Shown here: one piece after another, positions 1 through 8,290 of the stretch
How positions within the stretch are numbered: position 1 is the stretch's first letter
Layout: each line of letters begins with the position of its first letter
DNA from: Flavobacterium pectinovorum
Lineage (GTDB): Bacteria > Bacteroidota > Bacteroidia > Flavobacteriales > Flavobacteriaceae
DNA: 64,000 bases
Assembly: GCF_022802975.1 (NCBI RefSeq)
Contig: NZ_JAFEVZ010000007.1
Location: 62,001-126,000 of the forward strand
Reading direction: 5' to 3'
Notes under the pieces: generated by a model
What the model was told of the DNA's origin: nothing
The model's database searches: none
Seen by the model: the letters and a program-made list of their open reading frames with translations, nothing else
Made by a program: the position numbers and the translations under genes

Positions 1-1
1 T

Positions 2-127
2 ATAGAGCTGGGCAATGATAATATAACCGAAATTAGTTTTAAAGTTGGTTTCAGTTCTCCTTCCTATTTTACAAAATGTTATAAAGAAAAATACCGATAT
101 CTCCCTACACATAATAACAAAAAATAA
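2..127 (+). CDS. C-terminal end of an AraC-type transcription regulator (partial)
   Basis: The reading frame enters from the left edge and ends at TAA 125-127, giving about 41 residues. They include ITEISFKVGFSSPSYFTKCY, the classic second helix-turn-helix and following helix of AraC/XylS DNA-binding domains (the GF-S-S-YF-K-F pattern). Such a terminus is found both in stand-alone AraC regulators and at the end of hybrid two-component systems that control glycan loci; the window does not show which this is. It is followed at once by a strong terminator and lies upstream of a SusC/SusD operon on the same strand, so it is the likely local regulator (inference). Confidence 0.8.
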   Translation: MELGNDNITEISFKVGFSSPSYFTKCYKEKYRYLPTHNNKK

Positions 128-145
128 CTTTTTAAAGTATTAATT

Positions 146-171
146 AAGACGGTTTTATACCGTCTTTTTTT
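146..171 (+). terminator. Rho-independent terminator after the AraC-type gene
   Basis: A perfect 8-bp stem (AAGACGGT at 146-153, ACCGTCTT at 159-166) closes a 5-nt loop and runs into a T tract through 171. It sits 19 bases past the stop codon of the regulator fragment. Confidence 0.85.
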
Positions 172-266
172 GTTTATAAATTTAATTATTGTCTTTTGAT
201 TTATTAAACAAACTCAAATCAGGAGTGCCCTTTTTGTTTTTTCTTCTTCTATTTCATTCTTAAGAG

Positions 267-428
267 TGAAGTGATTTAGACTTTTTGCGTTTAAGCGAAA
301 ATTAAGGATTTTGTGCCCAATTTTAGTCTTTTTTAAGATGCATAGCAGGGCTACGGAACGAAAAAAAGACTAAAATTAGGTGCAAAAGACAAATTTTTTA
401 GCAAATGGAAAAAGTCTAAATCACTTCA
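267..428. repeat. 162-bp nested long palindrome, MITE- or REP-like
   Basis: The outer arms are a perfect 20-bp inverted repeat (267-286 and 409-428). A second perfect 16-bp inverted repeat lies inside (319-334 and 362-377), around a 27-nt centre that itself has a TAGC/GCTA mini-stem. The sequence between inner and outer arms is only roughly complementary. No open reading frame of note is present. It fills part of the 0.78-kb gap before the SusC gene. The layout fits a non-autonomous mobile repeat or a structured RNA; I cannot tell which without copies elsewhere. Confidence 0.75.
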
Positions 429-563
429 GTTATTAAATACGAATAAATAGTCTTATATTTTTTTTGATATCAAAAAAATAACGAATAAATATTGATAATA
501 TCTTATTTCAATTTTCTTTAAAAAACAAACACAAAACACTGAATATGGCATTTTTATAGGTAT

Positions 564-604
564 CATGCTACAAATTTGATAGTTTTTGCATCATTTGTAG
601 TATG
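564..604. promoter_or_regulatory. Inverted-repeat candidate operator upstream of SusC
   Basis: CATGCTACAAAT at 564-575 is repeated inverted as ATTTGTAGTATG at 593-604 (11 of 12 positions pair) with a 17-nt spacer. The right arm covers a TTTG (594-597) that could be a -33 element. The submotif TAGTATGCC of the right side recurs at 58692-58700 in front of the other glycan SusC gene. It is a reasonable binding site for the AraC-type regulator encoded upstream, but that link is inference. Confidence 0.4.
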
Positions 605-632
605 CCAAATTTATGTTAAGATTCTACTTTTG
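594..632 (+). promoter_or_regulatory. Possible promoter for the first SusC/SusD operon
   Basis: TACTTTTG at 625-632 matches the Bacteroidota -7 consensus TAnnTTTG, and TTTG at 594-597 could be the -33 box. The 27-nt spacer is longer than the usual 19-21, so basal activity may be weak and activator-dependent. It would give a leader of about 270 nt. The rest of the 433-908 gap is AT-rich with no further feature I can support. Confidence 0.3.
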
Positions 633-908
633 GTTATAACAATATCAAACAACTACAAAACTATTATTAACAACTTTAAAACAATTTATAAGTATGAAAT
701 GAAAACCAATTTTATTTATTGAATACCTCATTTTAGAATCAAAATCTAAACCTATAAGATTTGAAAATAAAAAGTGAGAAACAAATTAATAGTGATTTTC
801 AAAAATTTAAAAGGATAGAAAATAATTTATTAGCTAATTATAATCAATACAATAAATAACACTTTACAAACAAATCATTATTTAACTAAACAAAAAAACC
901 AATTAACT

Positions 909-3900
909 ATGATGTTGAAATTAAAATTTGCAATAATCGCATTGCTAATAGTTAGCACACAAAATGTGATGGCACAATCAAAAACCATCAAGGGTATGGT
1001 TACGGATCCTTCAGGGGTTCCTTTGCCAGGTGCCAGTATTAACGTAGAAGGATCTAAAAATAGCGCATCAACAGATTTTGATGGTAACTACTCTTTACAA
1101 GGAGTTAATGCTACAGACAAAATAACCTATTCTTACGTTGGATTGACTTCACAAACGATTACAGTTGGTAATCAGACCGTGATTAATATTAAGTTAGCAG
1201 AATCCACACAAACCTTAAATGAAGTTGTAGTAGCGTATGGTACTCAAAAAAGAACTAAGGTAACAGGAGCAGTTTCAGTAGTAAACGCAAAAGACATTGT
1301 AGCCGTACCCATTACGAATGCAGAGTCAGCCTTACAAGGTAGAGCGGCCGGTGTTACTGTTGTAAATGGTGCACCAGGCTCCAATCCTACAGTTACTATT
1401 CGAGGTTTGGCTACAATGGGAAATAGTGCTCCATTGTACGTAATTGATGGAGTTCTAACCAGTAACTTATCAGGATTAAGTCCAAATGATATTGAGAGCA
1501 TATCTGTTTTAAAGGATGCTTCAACAACGGCATTATATGGTTCAAAAGCTTTTAATGGAGTTATTATGGTAACTACTAAAAAAGGAAAAAAAGGCCCTGG
1601 CCAATTAACTTTTAGTTCTTACGTTGGAGCGCAAACAGTTACTAAAAGATATGATGTTTTAAATACACAACAATATCTCCAATACGCTAAAGATTTAGGA
1701 AGTGATCTAACGGCAAGAGCTGCAGAATTTGGCAATGTAAGTACTGATTGGCAAGACCAGATTTTTCAGACTGGTTTTATGCAGGATTACAATTTGAGTT
1801 TTTCAAATGGTACAGAAAATTCTACAAGCCGTTATTCAGCTGAATATTTAAAACAAGAAGGTACAATCATTAATACCGGTTTCGAACGTTATTCTTTTAG
1901 GGCTAATAATACACAAGATATTGGCAAGCTCAGACTAGGGAGCAATATTGGTGTATCATTTACTAAAACCAATCCGGAGCGCTCTGCAGGAGGAAGAACA
2001 TTATTAGAACATGCGATTAAAATGGCACCTTATTTTCCTATTTACAATGCAGAAAACTTAGGGGGTTATCAGGGACCTAGTGCCGTTGATTCTAATGATG
2101 CCGAAAACCCTGTACGTGTTGCAAATTTAGGATATCAAAAAATTAATGGTTTATCTATAATTGGAAATATCTATGCTGAATTAGAAATTTTCAAAGGTTT
2201 AAAATTCAGATCACAAGTATCCCTAGATTATTACACTACTAAAAATCATACGTTTGTACCTAGCTTTTATGATGGTACTGCCCACAAACAGGCTTTTTCT
2301 ACAACTAACGAAACAAATGCTCAGGGACAAACCATTGTTTTTGATAATAGTTTAACTTACAAAACTACTTTTGCTGACAAACATAATTTTGAAGTATTAG
2401 GAGTTATAACTAAAATTGATGGCAAATCACAAAATTTAGCAGCCGGAAGCCAATATGCTATTTCAGATGAAATTGATCAATTGAGATACAATAATGGAAG
2501 TTTAGGCTCTTCTAACTTTGTAGAAAAAAATATTGGATATGTCGCTCGTATTAATTACGATTATGATGATAAATACATTTTGGCTGTGTCTGGTCGTAGA
2601 GATGCTTCTTCTCGCTTTGGAGCGAATAACCGTTGGGGGAATTTCTATTCTGTTGCTGTAGGTTGGAATATAGCCAAAGAAAGTTTTATGGCCGATTCAA
2701 TTTTTAGTACATTAAAACTCAGAGCAAGTACAGGAACAACAGGAAACGACAGAATAGACAATTATCAATATAGTGCTACATTAATTGCAGATTATAACTA
2801 TCCAATTGGTGGAGGAAATGCACCTGGTGTATCTGCTGGAGTTGCTTCTAATCCTGATTTGAAATGGGAGTCTAAAAATGACCGAAATATAGGTGTGGAT
2901 TTTGGTTTATTTGACGAAAAATTCACAGGTTCTTTTGAATACTTTAATAACAAAAGTAGTGACATTCTTTTTGCAGTTCCATTAGCTGCTTCTGTAGGAT
3001 CTGCAGGCGGAGGAACTCAAATTCAAAATATTGCCGATGTTAAAGTAAATGGTTATGAACTATCATTAAGTTACAATGACAGAAAAGGTGATTTTACCTG
3101 GTCAGCAACCGCTAATTTTGGAACAAGTAAAAATGAAGTGACAGCTTTAGCACCAGGGGTAACTAGTGTATTAGGAGGTCCATCAGCAAGAGCTGGTTTA
3201 GAGAATTTCTCAAGGTTAGAAGTAGGGCAGCCATTATTCTATTTTTATGGGTATCAAACCAATGGAATTTATCAAAATCAGGCAGAAGTAGATGCTGTTT
3301 TTGGACCAGGTCAGACTATCATAAAACCGGGCGATATTAAAATTGTTGACCGAAATGGAGATAAAGCAATTACGTCTGAAGACAAAACAAATATTGGAAA
3401 TCCATACCCGGATTTTACATACGGTTTAAATATTACTGCAGCCTATAAAAAATTCGATTTTAACTGTTTTATAACAGGAGTTCAGGGCAATGATATTTAT
3501 AACGCAAATATTTTTGACTTGCAGGGTATGAACCGATTGTTTAACGTTGGTACAGAAGTTTTAGGCAGAGCAGTTGTTGGTACAAATGGAGCGGTTAGTA
3601 ATCCATCAGCAACTATTCCAAGAGCAAAGGGTGCGGATATAAACTGGTCTTCGGCAAATCAACGTTATATTGAAGATGGCTCTTACACAAGATTAAAAAA
3701 TGTAACTTTAGGATATACACTATCCGGAGACGCATTTAAGAGCTATTTTTCTAATATAAGATTCTATGTAAGCGGGCAAAATCTTATTACGCTAACAAAA
3801 TATTCTGGTTTAGATCCTGAAATTGCCCGTGCAGATACGAATGCAAATTCTGCCGGTATTGATTTAGGAAGGTATCCACAACCAAAATCAGTAATTTTTG

Positions 3901-3920
3901 GTCTTGATGTTACATTTTAA
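909..3920 (+). CDS. SusC-family TonB-dependent outer-membrane receptor
   Basis: Imports oligosaccharides across the outer membrane using TonB energy, together with the SusD lipoprotein encoded next. The 1003-residue product has a signal peptide (about 1-22, ending VMAQ), a carboxypeptidase-regulatory-like beta-sandwich (about 26-100), a conserved LNEVVVAYGTQ stretch, a plug domain (about 115-230, with the SusC-typical YVIDGV and DASTTALYGSKAFNGVI motifs) and a 22-stranded barrel ending in an aromatic residue (LDVTF). It lacks the N-terminal STN domain, so it is probably not coupled to an ECF/anti-sigma pair. Two adjacent ATGs (909, 912) serve equally well as starts. SusD follows after 9 bp. 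The substrate cannot be read from sequence; nearby xylan enzymes suggest xylo-oligosaccharides. Confidence 0.93.
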   Translation: MMLKLKFAIIALLIVSTQNVMAQSKTIKGMVTDPSGVPLPGASINVEGSKNSASTDFDGNYSLQGVNATDKITYSYVGLTSQTITVGNQTVINIKLAESTQTLNEVVVAYGTQKRTKVTGAVSVVNAKDIVAVPITNAESALQGRAAGVTVVNGAPGSNPTVTIRGLATMGNSAPLYVIDGVLTSNLSGLSPNDIESISVLKDASTTALYGSKAFNGVIMVTTKKGKKGPGQLTFSSYVGAQTVTKRYDVLNTQQYLQYAKDLGSDLTARAAEFGNVSTDWQDQIFQTGFMQDYNLSFSNGTENSTSRYSAEYLKQEGTIINTGFERYSFRANNTQDIGKLRLGSNIGVSFTKTNPERSAGGRTLLEHAIKMAPYFPIYNAENLGGYQGPSAVDSNDAENPVRVANLGYQKINGLSIIGNIYAELEIFKGLKFRSQVSLDYYTTKNHTFVPSFYDGTAHKQAFSTTNETNAQGQTIVFDNSLTYKTTFADKHNFEVLGVITKIDGKSQNLAAGSQYAISDEIDQLRYNNGSLGSSNFVEKNIGYVARINYDYDDKYILAVSGRRDASSRFGANNRWGNFYSVAVGWNIAKESFMADSIFSTLKLRASTGTTGNDRIDNYQYSATLIADYNYPIGGGNAPGVSAGVASNPDLKWESKNDRNIGVDFGLFDEKFTGSFEYFNNKSSDILFAVPLAASVGSAGGGTQIQNIADVKVNGYELSLSYNDRKGDFTWSATANFGTSKNEVTALAPGVTSVLGGPSARAGLENFSRLEVGQPLFYFYGYQTNGIYQNQAEVDAVFGPGQTIIKPGDIKIVDRNGDKAITSEDKTNIGNPYPDFTYGLNITAAYKKFDFNCFITGVQGNDIYNANIFDLQGMNRLFNVGTEVLGRAVVGTNGAVSNPSATIPRAKGADINWSSANQRYIEDGSYTRLKNVTLGYTLSGDAFKSYFSNIRFYVSGQNLITLTKYSGLDPEIARADTNANSAGIDLGRYPQPKSVIFGLDVTF

Positions 3921-3929
3921 AATATAAAA

Positions 3930-5426
3930 ATGATGAAAAAAATAGTATATATAGTTACAATCGTGTTCGGAATTTTTACAATAAATTCATGTGACACTTC
4001 GGATTTAGAATTAAATAATCCAAACACATTACGCCCTGAAACCTTCTTTACAACTGAAGCACAGGTAAAATCTGCTGTAAACGCGGCTTATGCAAATTTA
4101 CAGACAAGGGGATTATATGGACGAAATCTCTCCTTTGCGATGGATCTTATGAGTCAGGATACGTCACCAAATCCTCAATTAGAAGGTAACAAAAAACCCT
4201 TCCATGATTTTTCTTTTAATGCCGGTAACGATATCATTCAATATTATTGGGAATCTTGTTTTCTGGGAATATCCAGAGCAAATTTTGTATTAGATAATGA
4301 GGAAAAGATAAATGCTTTACCGGATAGAATTTTAACTCAGGAAAAAAAGAATAAATTTTTAGGTGAAGCACATTTTTTAAGAGCCTATTACTATTTTCTC
4401 TTAGTGAATCGTTTTGGTGATTTGCCAATTTATAAAAAACAAACTATTATCAGCGCAGCCAGAAGCCCTAAAGCTGATGTTTATACCTTAATTAAGGAGG
4501 ATTTACAATTTGCTTCTCAAAATCTTTTGTCTAAGGATGTAGAAGAAAAAGGCAGAGCAACTAAAGAAGCCGCTTATGCTTATTTGGGTAAAGTACTATT
4601 ATATGAAAAGAAATATGATGAAGCTTTAGTTGCACTTAATAAGGTAACAGGATTTAGCCTTGAAGATAAAGGAAACTTTTTCAACAACTTTACAGAAGAA
4701 AATGAGCATGGCAAAGAATCTATTTTTGAAATTGGATTTGATGAAAAAAATGGAGTTGGTGATAAGTGGGGCGATGCTGGTAATAGCGGCGGAACTGGTT
4801 TTGAAGAGTCAACCCTTAGAGGGCAGGAATACGGTAATTTAAGCTGGTACAATGTATATCCGGCGGATGAGTTATTAAATTCTTACGAAACTGGTGATTT
4901 GCGTTTTGGAGATACTTTTTATGTACCAGGATCTAAATATTTAAATGGAACTGAAACTATGAAAGCATCTGATTTTACTACATCTGAAGGTCTTAGAAAT
5001 TCCGGGTGGAAAAAGTATCAAAATTATTACAGAAAGCTTGATGAAGCAGTACAATCAAGTATTAACTTCAAGGTTATGCGTTATGCAGATGTATTGCTAA
5101 TGAAAGCAGAATGCGAAAACCAAAGAACAGGAGGTTCACAAACAGCTGCTATTGCATACATTAAAGAAGTTAGGGACAGAGCAGGTTTATTAACAGTAAT
5201 TAATGCAACAAAAGATGATGTTTTTAAAGCAATCATTCATGAACGTAAGGTAGAATTTGCCGGTGAGCAAAGTCGTTTTGATGATATTATCAGATGGGGA
5301 ATTGCCAGTACAGAGCTACAGGCAACTGGTTTTACAGTTGGTAAAAATGAGTTATGGCCAATACCTAATAGGGAAACATCTTCAAACCCCCTTATTAAAC
5401 CAAGTGATAATAATCCTGGTTTTTAA
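3930..5426 (+). CDS. SusD/RagB-family glycan-binding surface lipoprotein
   Basis: Partner of the SusC receptor just upstream; it caps the SusC barrel on the cell surface and binds the ligand. The 498-residue product starts with a lipoprotein signal peptide (cysteine 21 in TINSC), then shows the helical TPR-like fold typical of SusD (motifs such as FLGEAHFLRAYYYFLLVNRFGDLP near residues 140-170, with the bulk of the C-terminal SusD region near VMRYADVLLMKAE and ERKVEFAGEQSRFDDIIRW). Length is normal for the family. The gene is 9 bp behind SusC and is followed by a terminator, so the pair forms a two-gene operon. Confidence 0.93.
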   Translation: MMKKIVYIVTIVFGIFTINSCDTSDLELNNPNTLRPETFFTTEAQVKSAVNAAYANLQTRGLYGRNLSFAMDLMSQDTSPNPQLEGNKKPFHDFSFNAGNDIIQYYWESCFLGISRANFVLDNEEKINALPDRILTQEKKNKFLGEAHFLRAYYYFLLVNRFGDLPIYKKQTIISAARSPKADVYTLIKEDLQFASQNLLSKDVEEKGRATKEAAYAYLGKVLLYEKKYDEALVALNKVTGFSLEDKGNFFNNFTEENEHGKESIFEIGFDEKNGVGDKWGDAGNSGGTGFEESTLRGQEYGNLSWYNVYPADELLNSYETGDLRFGDTFYVPGSKYLNGTETMKASDFTTSEGLRNSGWKKYQNYYRKLDEAVQSSINFKVMRYADVLLMKAECENQRTGGSQTAAIAYIKEVRDRAGLLTVINATKDDVFKAIIHERKVEFAGEQSRFDDIIRWGIASTELQATGFTVGKNELWPIPNRETSSNPLIKPSDNNPGF

Positions 5427-5464
5427 TAAAGATTTAAGTTAGTTAGGTTGAGTTAGTAGTTGAA

Positions 5465-5505
5465 AAGTAGCCGTCTCAATACAAATTGAGGCGGTTACTT
5501 TATTT
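5465..5505 (+). terminator. Rho-independent terminator after SusD
   Basis: A 14-bp stem (5468-5481 with 5486-5499, including two G-T pairs) and a 4-nt loop are followed by a T-rich run (TTTATTTAT). It closes the SusC/SusD operon. Confidence 0.75.
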
Positions 5506-5670
5506 ATGTATTAATTCTATTTTTGACTTTCAGCAAATAAATATCTGTACTGCAATTTTCTTTATGAAATTTTGCAGTAAGGACATCTACTTTATAAAAT
5601 TTTCTAAAAAAATTATCTGATCACTTTGTATTGTAATTGATAAGTACAAGTTGTCTACCCGTTTTTTATT

Positions 5671-5901
5671 CTAAACTTTATTAAGTAATGGTTTACTTAT
5701 TGATTTCCGTGTCATAGTTTCGTTCAATTGTTCCGTCTTTTCTTTGGTCTTTGTTATATCAGATGCTATAAAATTTCACATTAATGATCGGGTGTGAACT
5801 ATTTTAGCCAGAACCGGAAAATTAAAATCGATGTCATTCAATTCTGCTTCATTTATTATATAAAATGCTCGATTTGTACGAGTCCAATATGCTCCATTCC
5901 T
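5671..5901 (-). pseudogene. Possible decayed gene remnant (sensor-like)
   Basis: Within the 571-bp gap between SusD and the GH3 gene, one minus-strand frame from 5901 to the stop at 5671 stays protein-like with a single internal stop (5776-5778) and no start codon. After the internal stop it reads NFIASDITKTKEKTEQLNE, which resembles the PAS-to-coiled-coil linker of sensor kinases. The match is by eye only and short. The rest of the gap shows nothing else I can support apart from a weak promoter before GH3. Confidence 0.2.
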
Positions 5902-5910
5902 CTATTTTTG
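5873..5910 (+). promoter_or_regulatory. Weak candidate promoter for the GH3 gene
   Basis: TATTTTTG at 5903-5910 fits the TAnnTTTG -7 consensus and TTTG lies at 5873-5876, but the 26-nt spacer is too long for a canonical promoter. It stands about 90 bases before the GH3 start. Confidence 0.25.
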
Positions 5911-5997
5911 AGAACTTTTAAATTGGGTTATTTCCCATTTATCATAAAAAAATCAAATTATTTAATTTAACCAATAAGGTTTTCTAAAACATATAAA

Positions 5998-8163
5998 ATG
6001 AGATTACGATTTATGGCTATTGTTTTGTTTTCAGTATTTTTTCAAAGTTCTTTTTCACAAACAGATAATGCTGTCGAAAAAAGAATTCAAAAGTTAATTA
6101 AAAAAATGACTTTAAAAGAAAAAGTCGGTATGCTGCATGGAAATTCTAAATTTTACACCGAAGAGATAAAACATCTTGGAATTCCGGAATGGGCTTTATC
6201 TGATGGTCCACATGGCGTCAGGGCAGAAATGAATCGACATAACTGGAAATATACAGGACAAACTAATGATTCATCTACCTGCTTTCCTCCGGGAACAGCT
6301 ATGGCTGCAAGCTGGAATCTGGAACTGGCTAAACAACGTGGTATTGTGTTGGGCGAAGAAGCACGTTTTCGCAAAAAAGATGTTTTACTTGGCCCGGGAA
6401 TCAACATCATTCGTTCTCCGCTTTGTGGAAGAAACTTTGAGTACCTGAGTGAAGACCCTTTTCTTATTTCTCAACTTTCAATAAATTATATTCAGGCTTT
6501 GCAAACAAAAGATGTTGCTGCCTGTGTGAAACATTTTGTAGCCAACAATCAGGAAGAAAATCGTTTTGTAGTAGATGTCAATATGAGCGAAAGAGCTTTA
6601 AGAGAAATTTATTTACCGGGCTTCAAGTCCTCAATTGTTGATGCCGGAGCATTGGGAGTTATGGGGGCTTATAACAAATTCAGAGGGGAATATTGTACCG
6701 AAAATGATTATTTGGGACGAACCCTTTTGCGAAATGAATTTAATTTTAAAGGGGTTTACATGTCTGATTGGGATGCCGTACACAGTACTGAAAAAGCAAC
6801 TCTGGCGGGTTTAGATTTAGAAATGGGAACCGAAAAAGAAAACTACAATGACTGGTATTTTGCTGATCCTTTGATTAAAGCGGTAAAAGAAGGACGTATA
6901 AAAGAAAGCGTAGTGAATGAAAAAGTGGCAAATATATTGAGAGTCATGATTAAAACAAAAGTTTTAGATCCTCAAACTCGCATAACTGGCTCTTTAAACA
7001 CAAAAGAACATCAGCAGGCTGCCTATCGTTCTGCAGTAGAATCAGTTGTCTTATTAAAAAACGAAAAGAAAACGCTGCCTTTAAATATGAGTGCCTTAAA
7101 ATCAGTAGCTATCATTGGTGATAATGCTACACGCACGCATTGTGGTGGTGGATTTAGTTCAGAAATCAAAGCTTTATATGAAATAACACCATTACAGGCT
7201 ATAACCAATAAATACGGAAAGTCGATGCAAATCAATTTTGCACAAGGATATGAAAAGCAATCTCATGTAGTGGAAAGAAGCAGTGACGGACAATTAAATA
7301 CAGATAAAGTAGACTGGAAATTAATCGATGAAGCCGTTGCTCAAGCCAAAAAATCGGATATAGCGATTGTCTTTGCAGGTTTAAACCATGATTTTGATTC
7401 GGAATCATTTGACAGACTGCACATGCGTTTACCTTACGGACAAGAAACTTTGATTCAGGAAGTAGCCAAAGCAAATCCAAAAACGATTGTGGTAATTATT
7501 GCTGGTTCTCCACTTGAACTGGCAGGTATTGAATCCCGTGTTCCGGCCTTAGTTTGGGGATGGTACGGCGGAATGGAAGCCGGTAATGCTGTTGTTGATG
7601 TTTTAAGCGGCAAAGAATTTCCTTCAGGAAAACTGCCTTTTACTATTCCGGTTACTTTAAGCCAGTCTCCTGCTCATGCCTTGGGTGCATATCCGGGACA
7701 TGATTTAAAAGTGAATTACGATGAAGATATTCTGGTAGGGTACCGCTGGTTTGATACTAAAGAAATTGAACCTCAATATCCTTTTGGTTATGGTCTTTCA
7801 TACACTTCTTTTGAAATTTCTAATGTTGTTACTGACAAAAAGGTCTATGGTGTTAATGATGAAATAACAGTAAAATTTAATATCAAAAATACAGGAAAAA
7901 CGAACGGTGCTGAAGTCGTTCAATTGTATGCAGGTCAGACAAAAGCTTCTGTTTTAAGACCTAAAAAAGAATTAAAAGCATTTGATAAAATATTTCTGGC
8001 ACCGGGAGAACAAAAAACAGTTGATTTAAAAGTGAAAGTAAAAGACCTTGCCTTTTACGATGAAAAAACTTCCGGCTGGAAAATTGAATCCGGCGAATTT
8101 ATTCTTTATACCGCTACATCTGCTAAAAATATTATGAGTACTCTGGCTGTTACAGTACAATAA
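5998..8163 (+). CDS. Exported GH3 beta-glycosidase (beta-xylosidase or beta-glucosidase)
   Basis: Retaining exo-glycosidase that removes terminal beta-linked sugars, probably in the periplasm. The 721-residue protein has a signal peptide (about 1-20, ending SFSQ), the GH3 N-terminal barrel (about 30-320), the second alpha/beta domain (about 350-580) and a C-terminal fibronectin III-like domain (about 635-715, with AEVVQLY and the RPKKELKAF signature). The catalytic nucleophile is Asp257 in GVYMSDWD; KHF and the GPGINIIRSPLCGRNFEY stretch form the sugar-binding wall. Glu469 (DSESFDR) is the likely acid/base. GH3 enzymes differ in specificity; xylosidase is favoured only by the neighbouring xylan genes. 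It is transcribed toward them and meets them at a shared terminator. Confidence 0.92.
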   Translation: MRLRFMAIVLFSVFFQSSFSQTDNAVEKRIQKLIKKMTLKEKVGMLHGNSKFYTEEIKHLGIPEWALSDGPHGVRAEMNRHNWKYTGQTNDSSTCFPPGTAMAASWNLELAKQRGIVLGEEARFRKKDVLLGPGINIIRSPLCGRNFEYLSEDPFLISQLSINYIQALQTKDVAACVKHFVANNQEENRFVVDVNMSERALREIYLPGFKSSIVDAGALGVMGAYNKFRGEYCTENDYLGRTLLRNEFNFKGVYMSDWDAVHSTEKATLAGLDLEMGTEKENYNDWYFADPLIKAVKEGRIKESVVNEKVANILRVMIKTKVLDPQTRITGSLNTKEHQQAAYRSAVESVVLLKNEKKTLPLNMSALKSVAIIGDNATRTHCGGGFSSEIKALYEITPLQAITNKYGKSMQINFAQGYEKQSHVVERSSDGQLNTDKVDWKLIDEAVAQAKKSDIAIVFAGLNHDFDSESFDRLHMRLPYGQETLIQEVAKANPKTIVVIIAGSPLELAGIESRVPALVWGWYGGMEAGNAVVDVLSGKEFPSGKLPFTIPVTLSQSPAHALGAYPGHDLKVNYDEDILVGYRWFDTKEIEPQYPFGYGLSYTSFEISNVVTDKKVYGVNDEITVKFNIKNTGKTNGAEVVQLYAGQTKASVLRPKKELKAFDKIFLAPGEQKTVDLKVKVKDLAFYDEKTSGWKIESGEFILYTATSAKNIMSTLAVTVQ

Positions 8164-8195
8164 ATTTCTTAAAAAACACTTAAGCTATCACTTAA

Positions 8196-8259
8196 AAACA
8201 AATATATGGAATAATATAATTCGTTTGGGGGCGAACTGTATTATTCTATTATTTGTTTT
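8196..8259. terminator. Bidirectional terminator between GH3 and GH115
   Basis: A long imperfect hairpin (about 27 bp per arm, AAACAAATA...TTCG pairing with CGAA...TATTTGTTT) sits between the convergent genes. A-rich and T-rich flanks on both sides let it act in both directions. Confidence 0.65.
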
Positions 8260-8290
8260 CAAATTTATTTAATTCAATAATTTAAAAATT

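Noticed and set aside
4660..4842. Second frame inside the SusD gene
   Set aside because: It lies fully inside a clear SusD domain and shows low-complexity composition.
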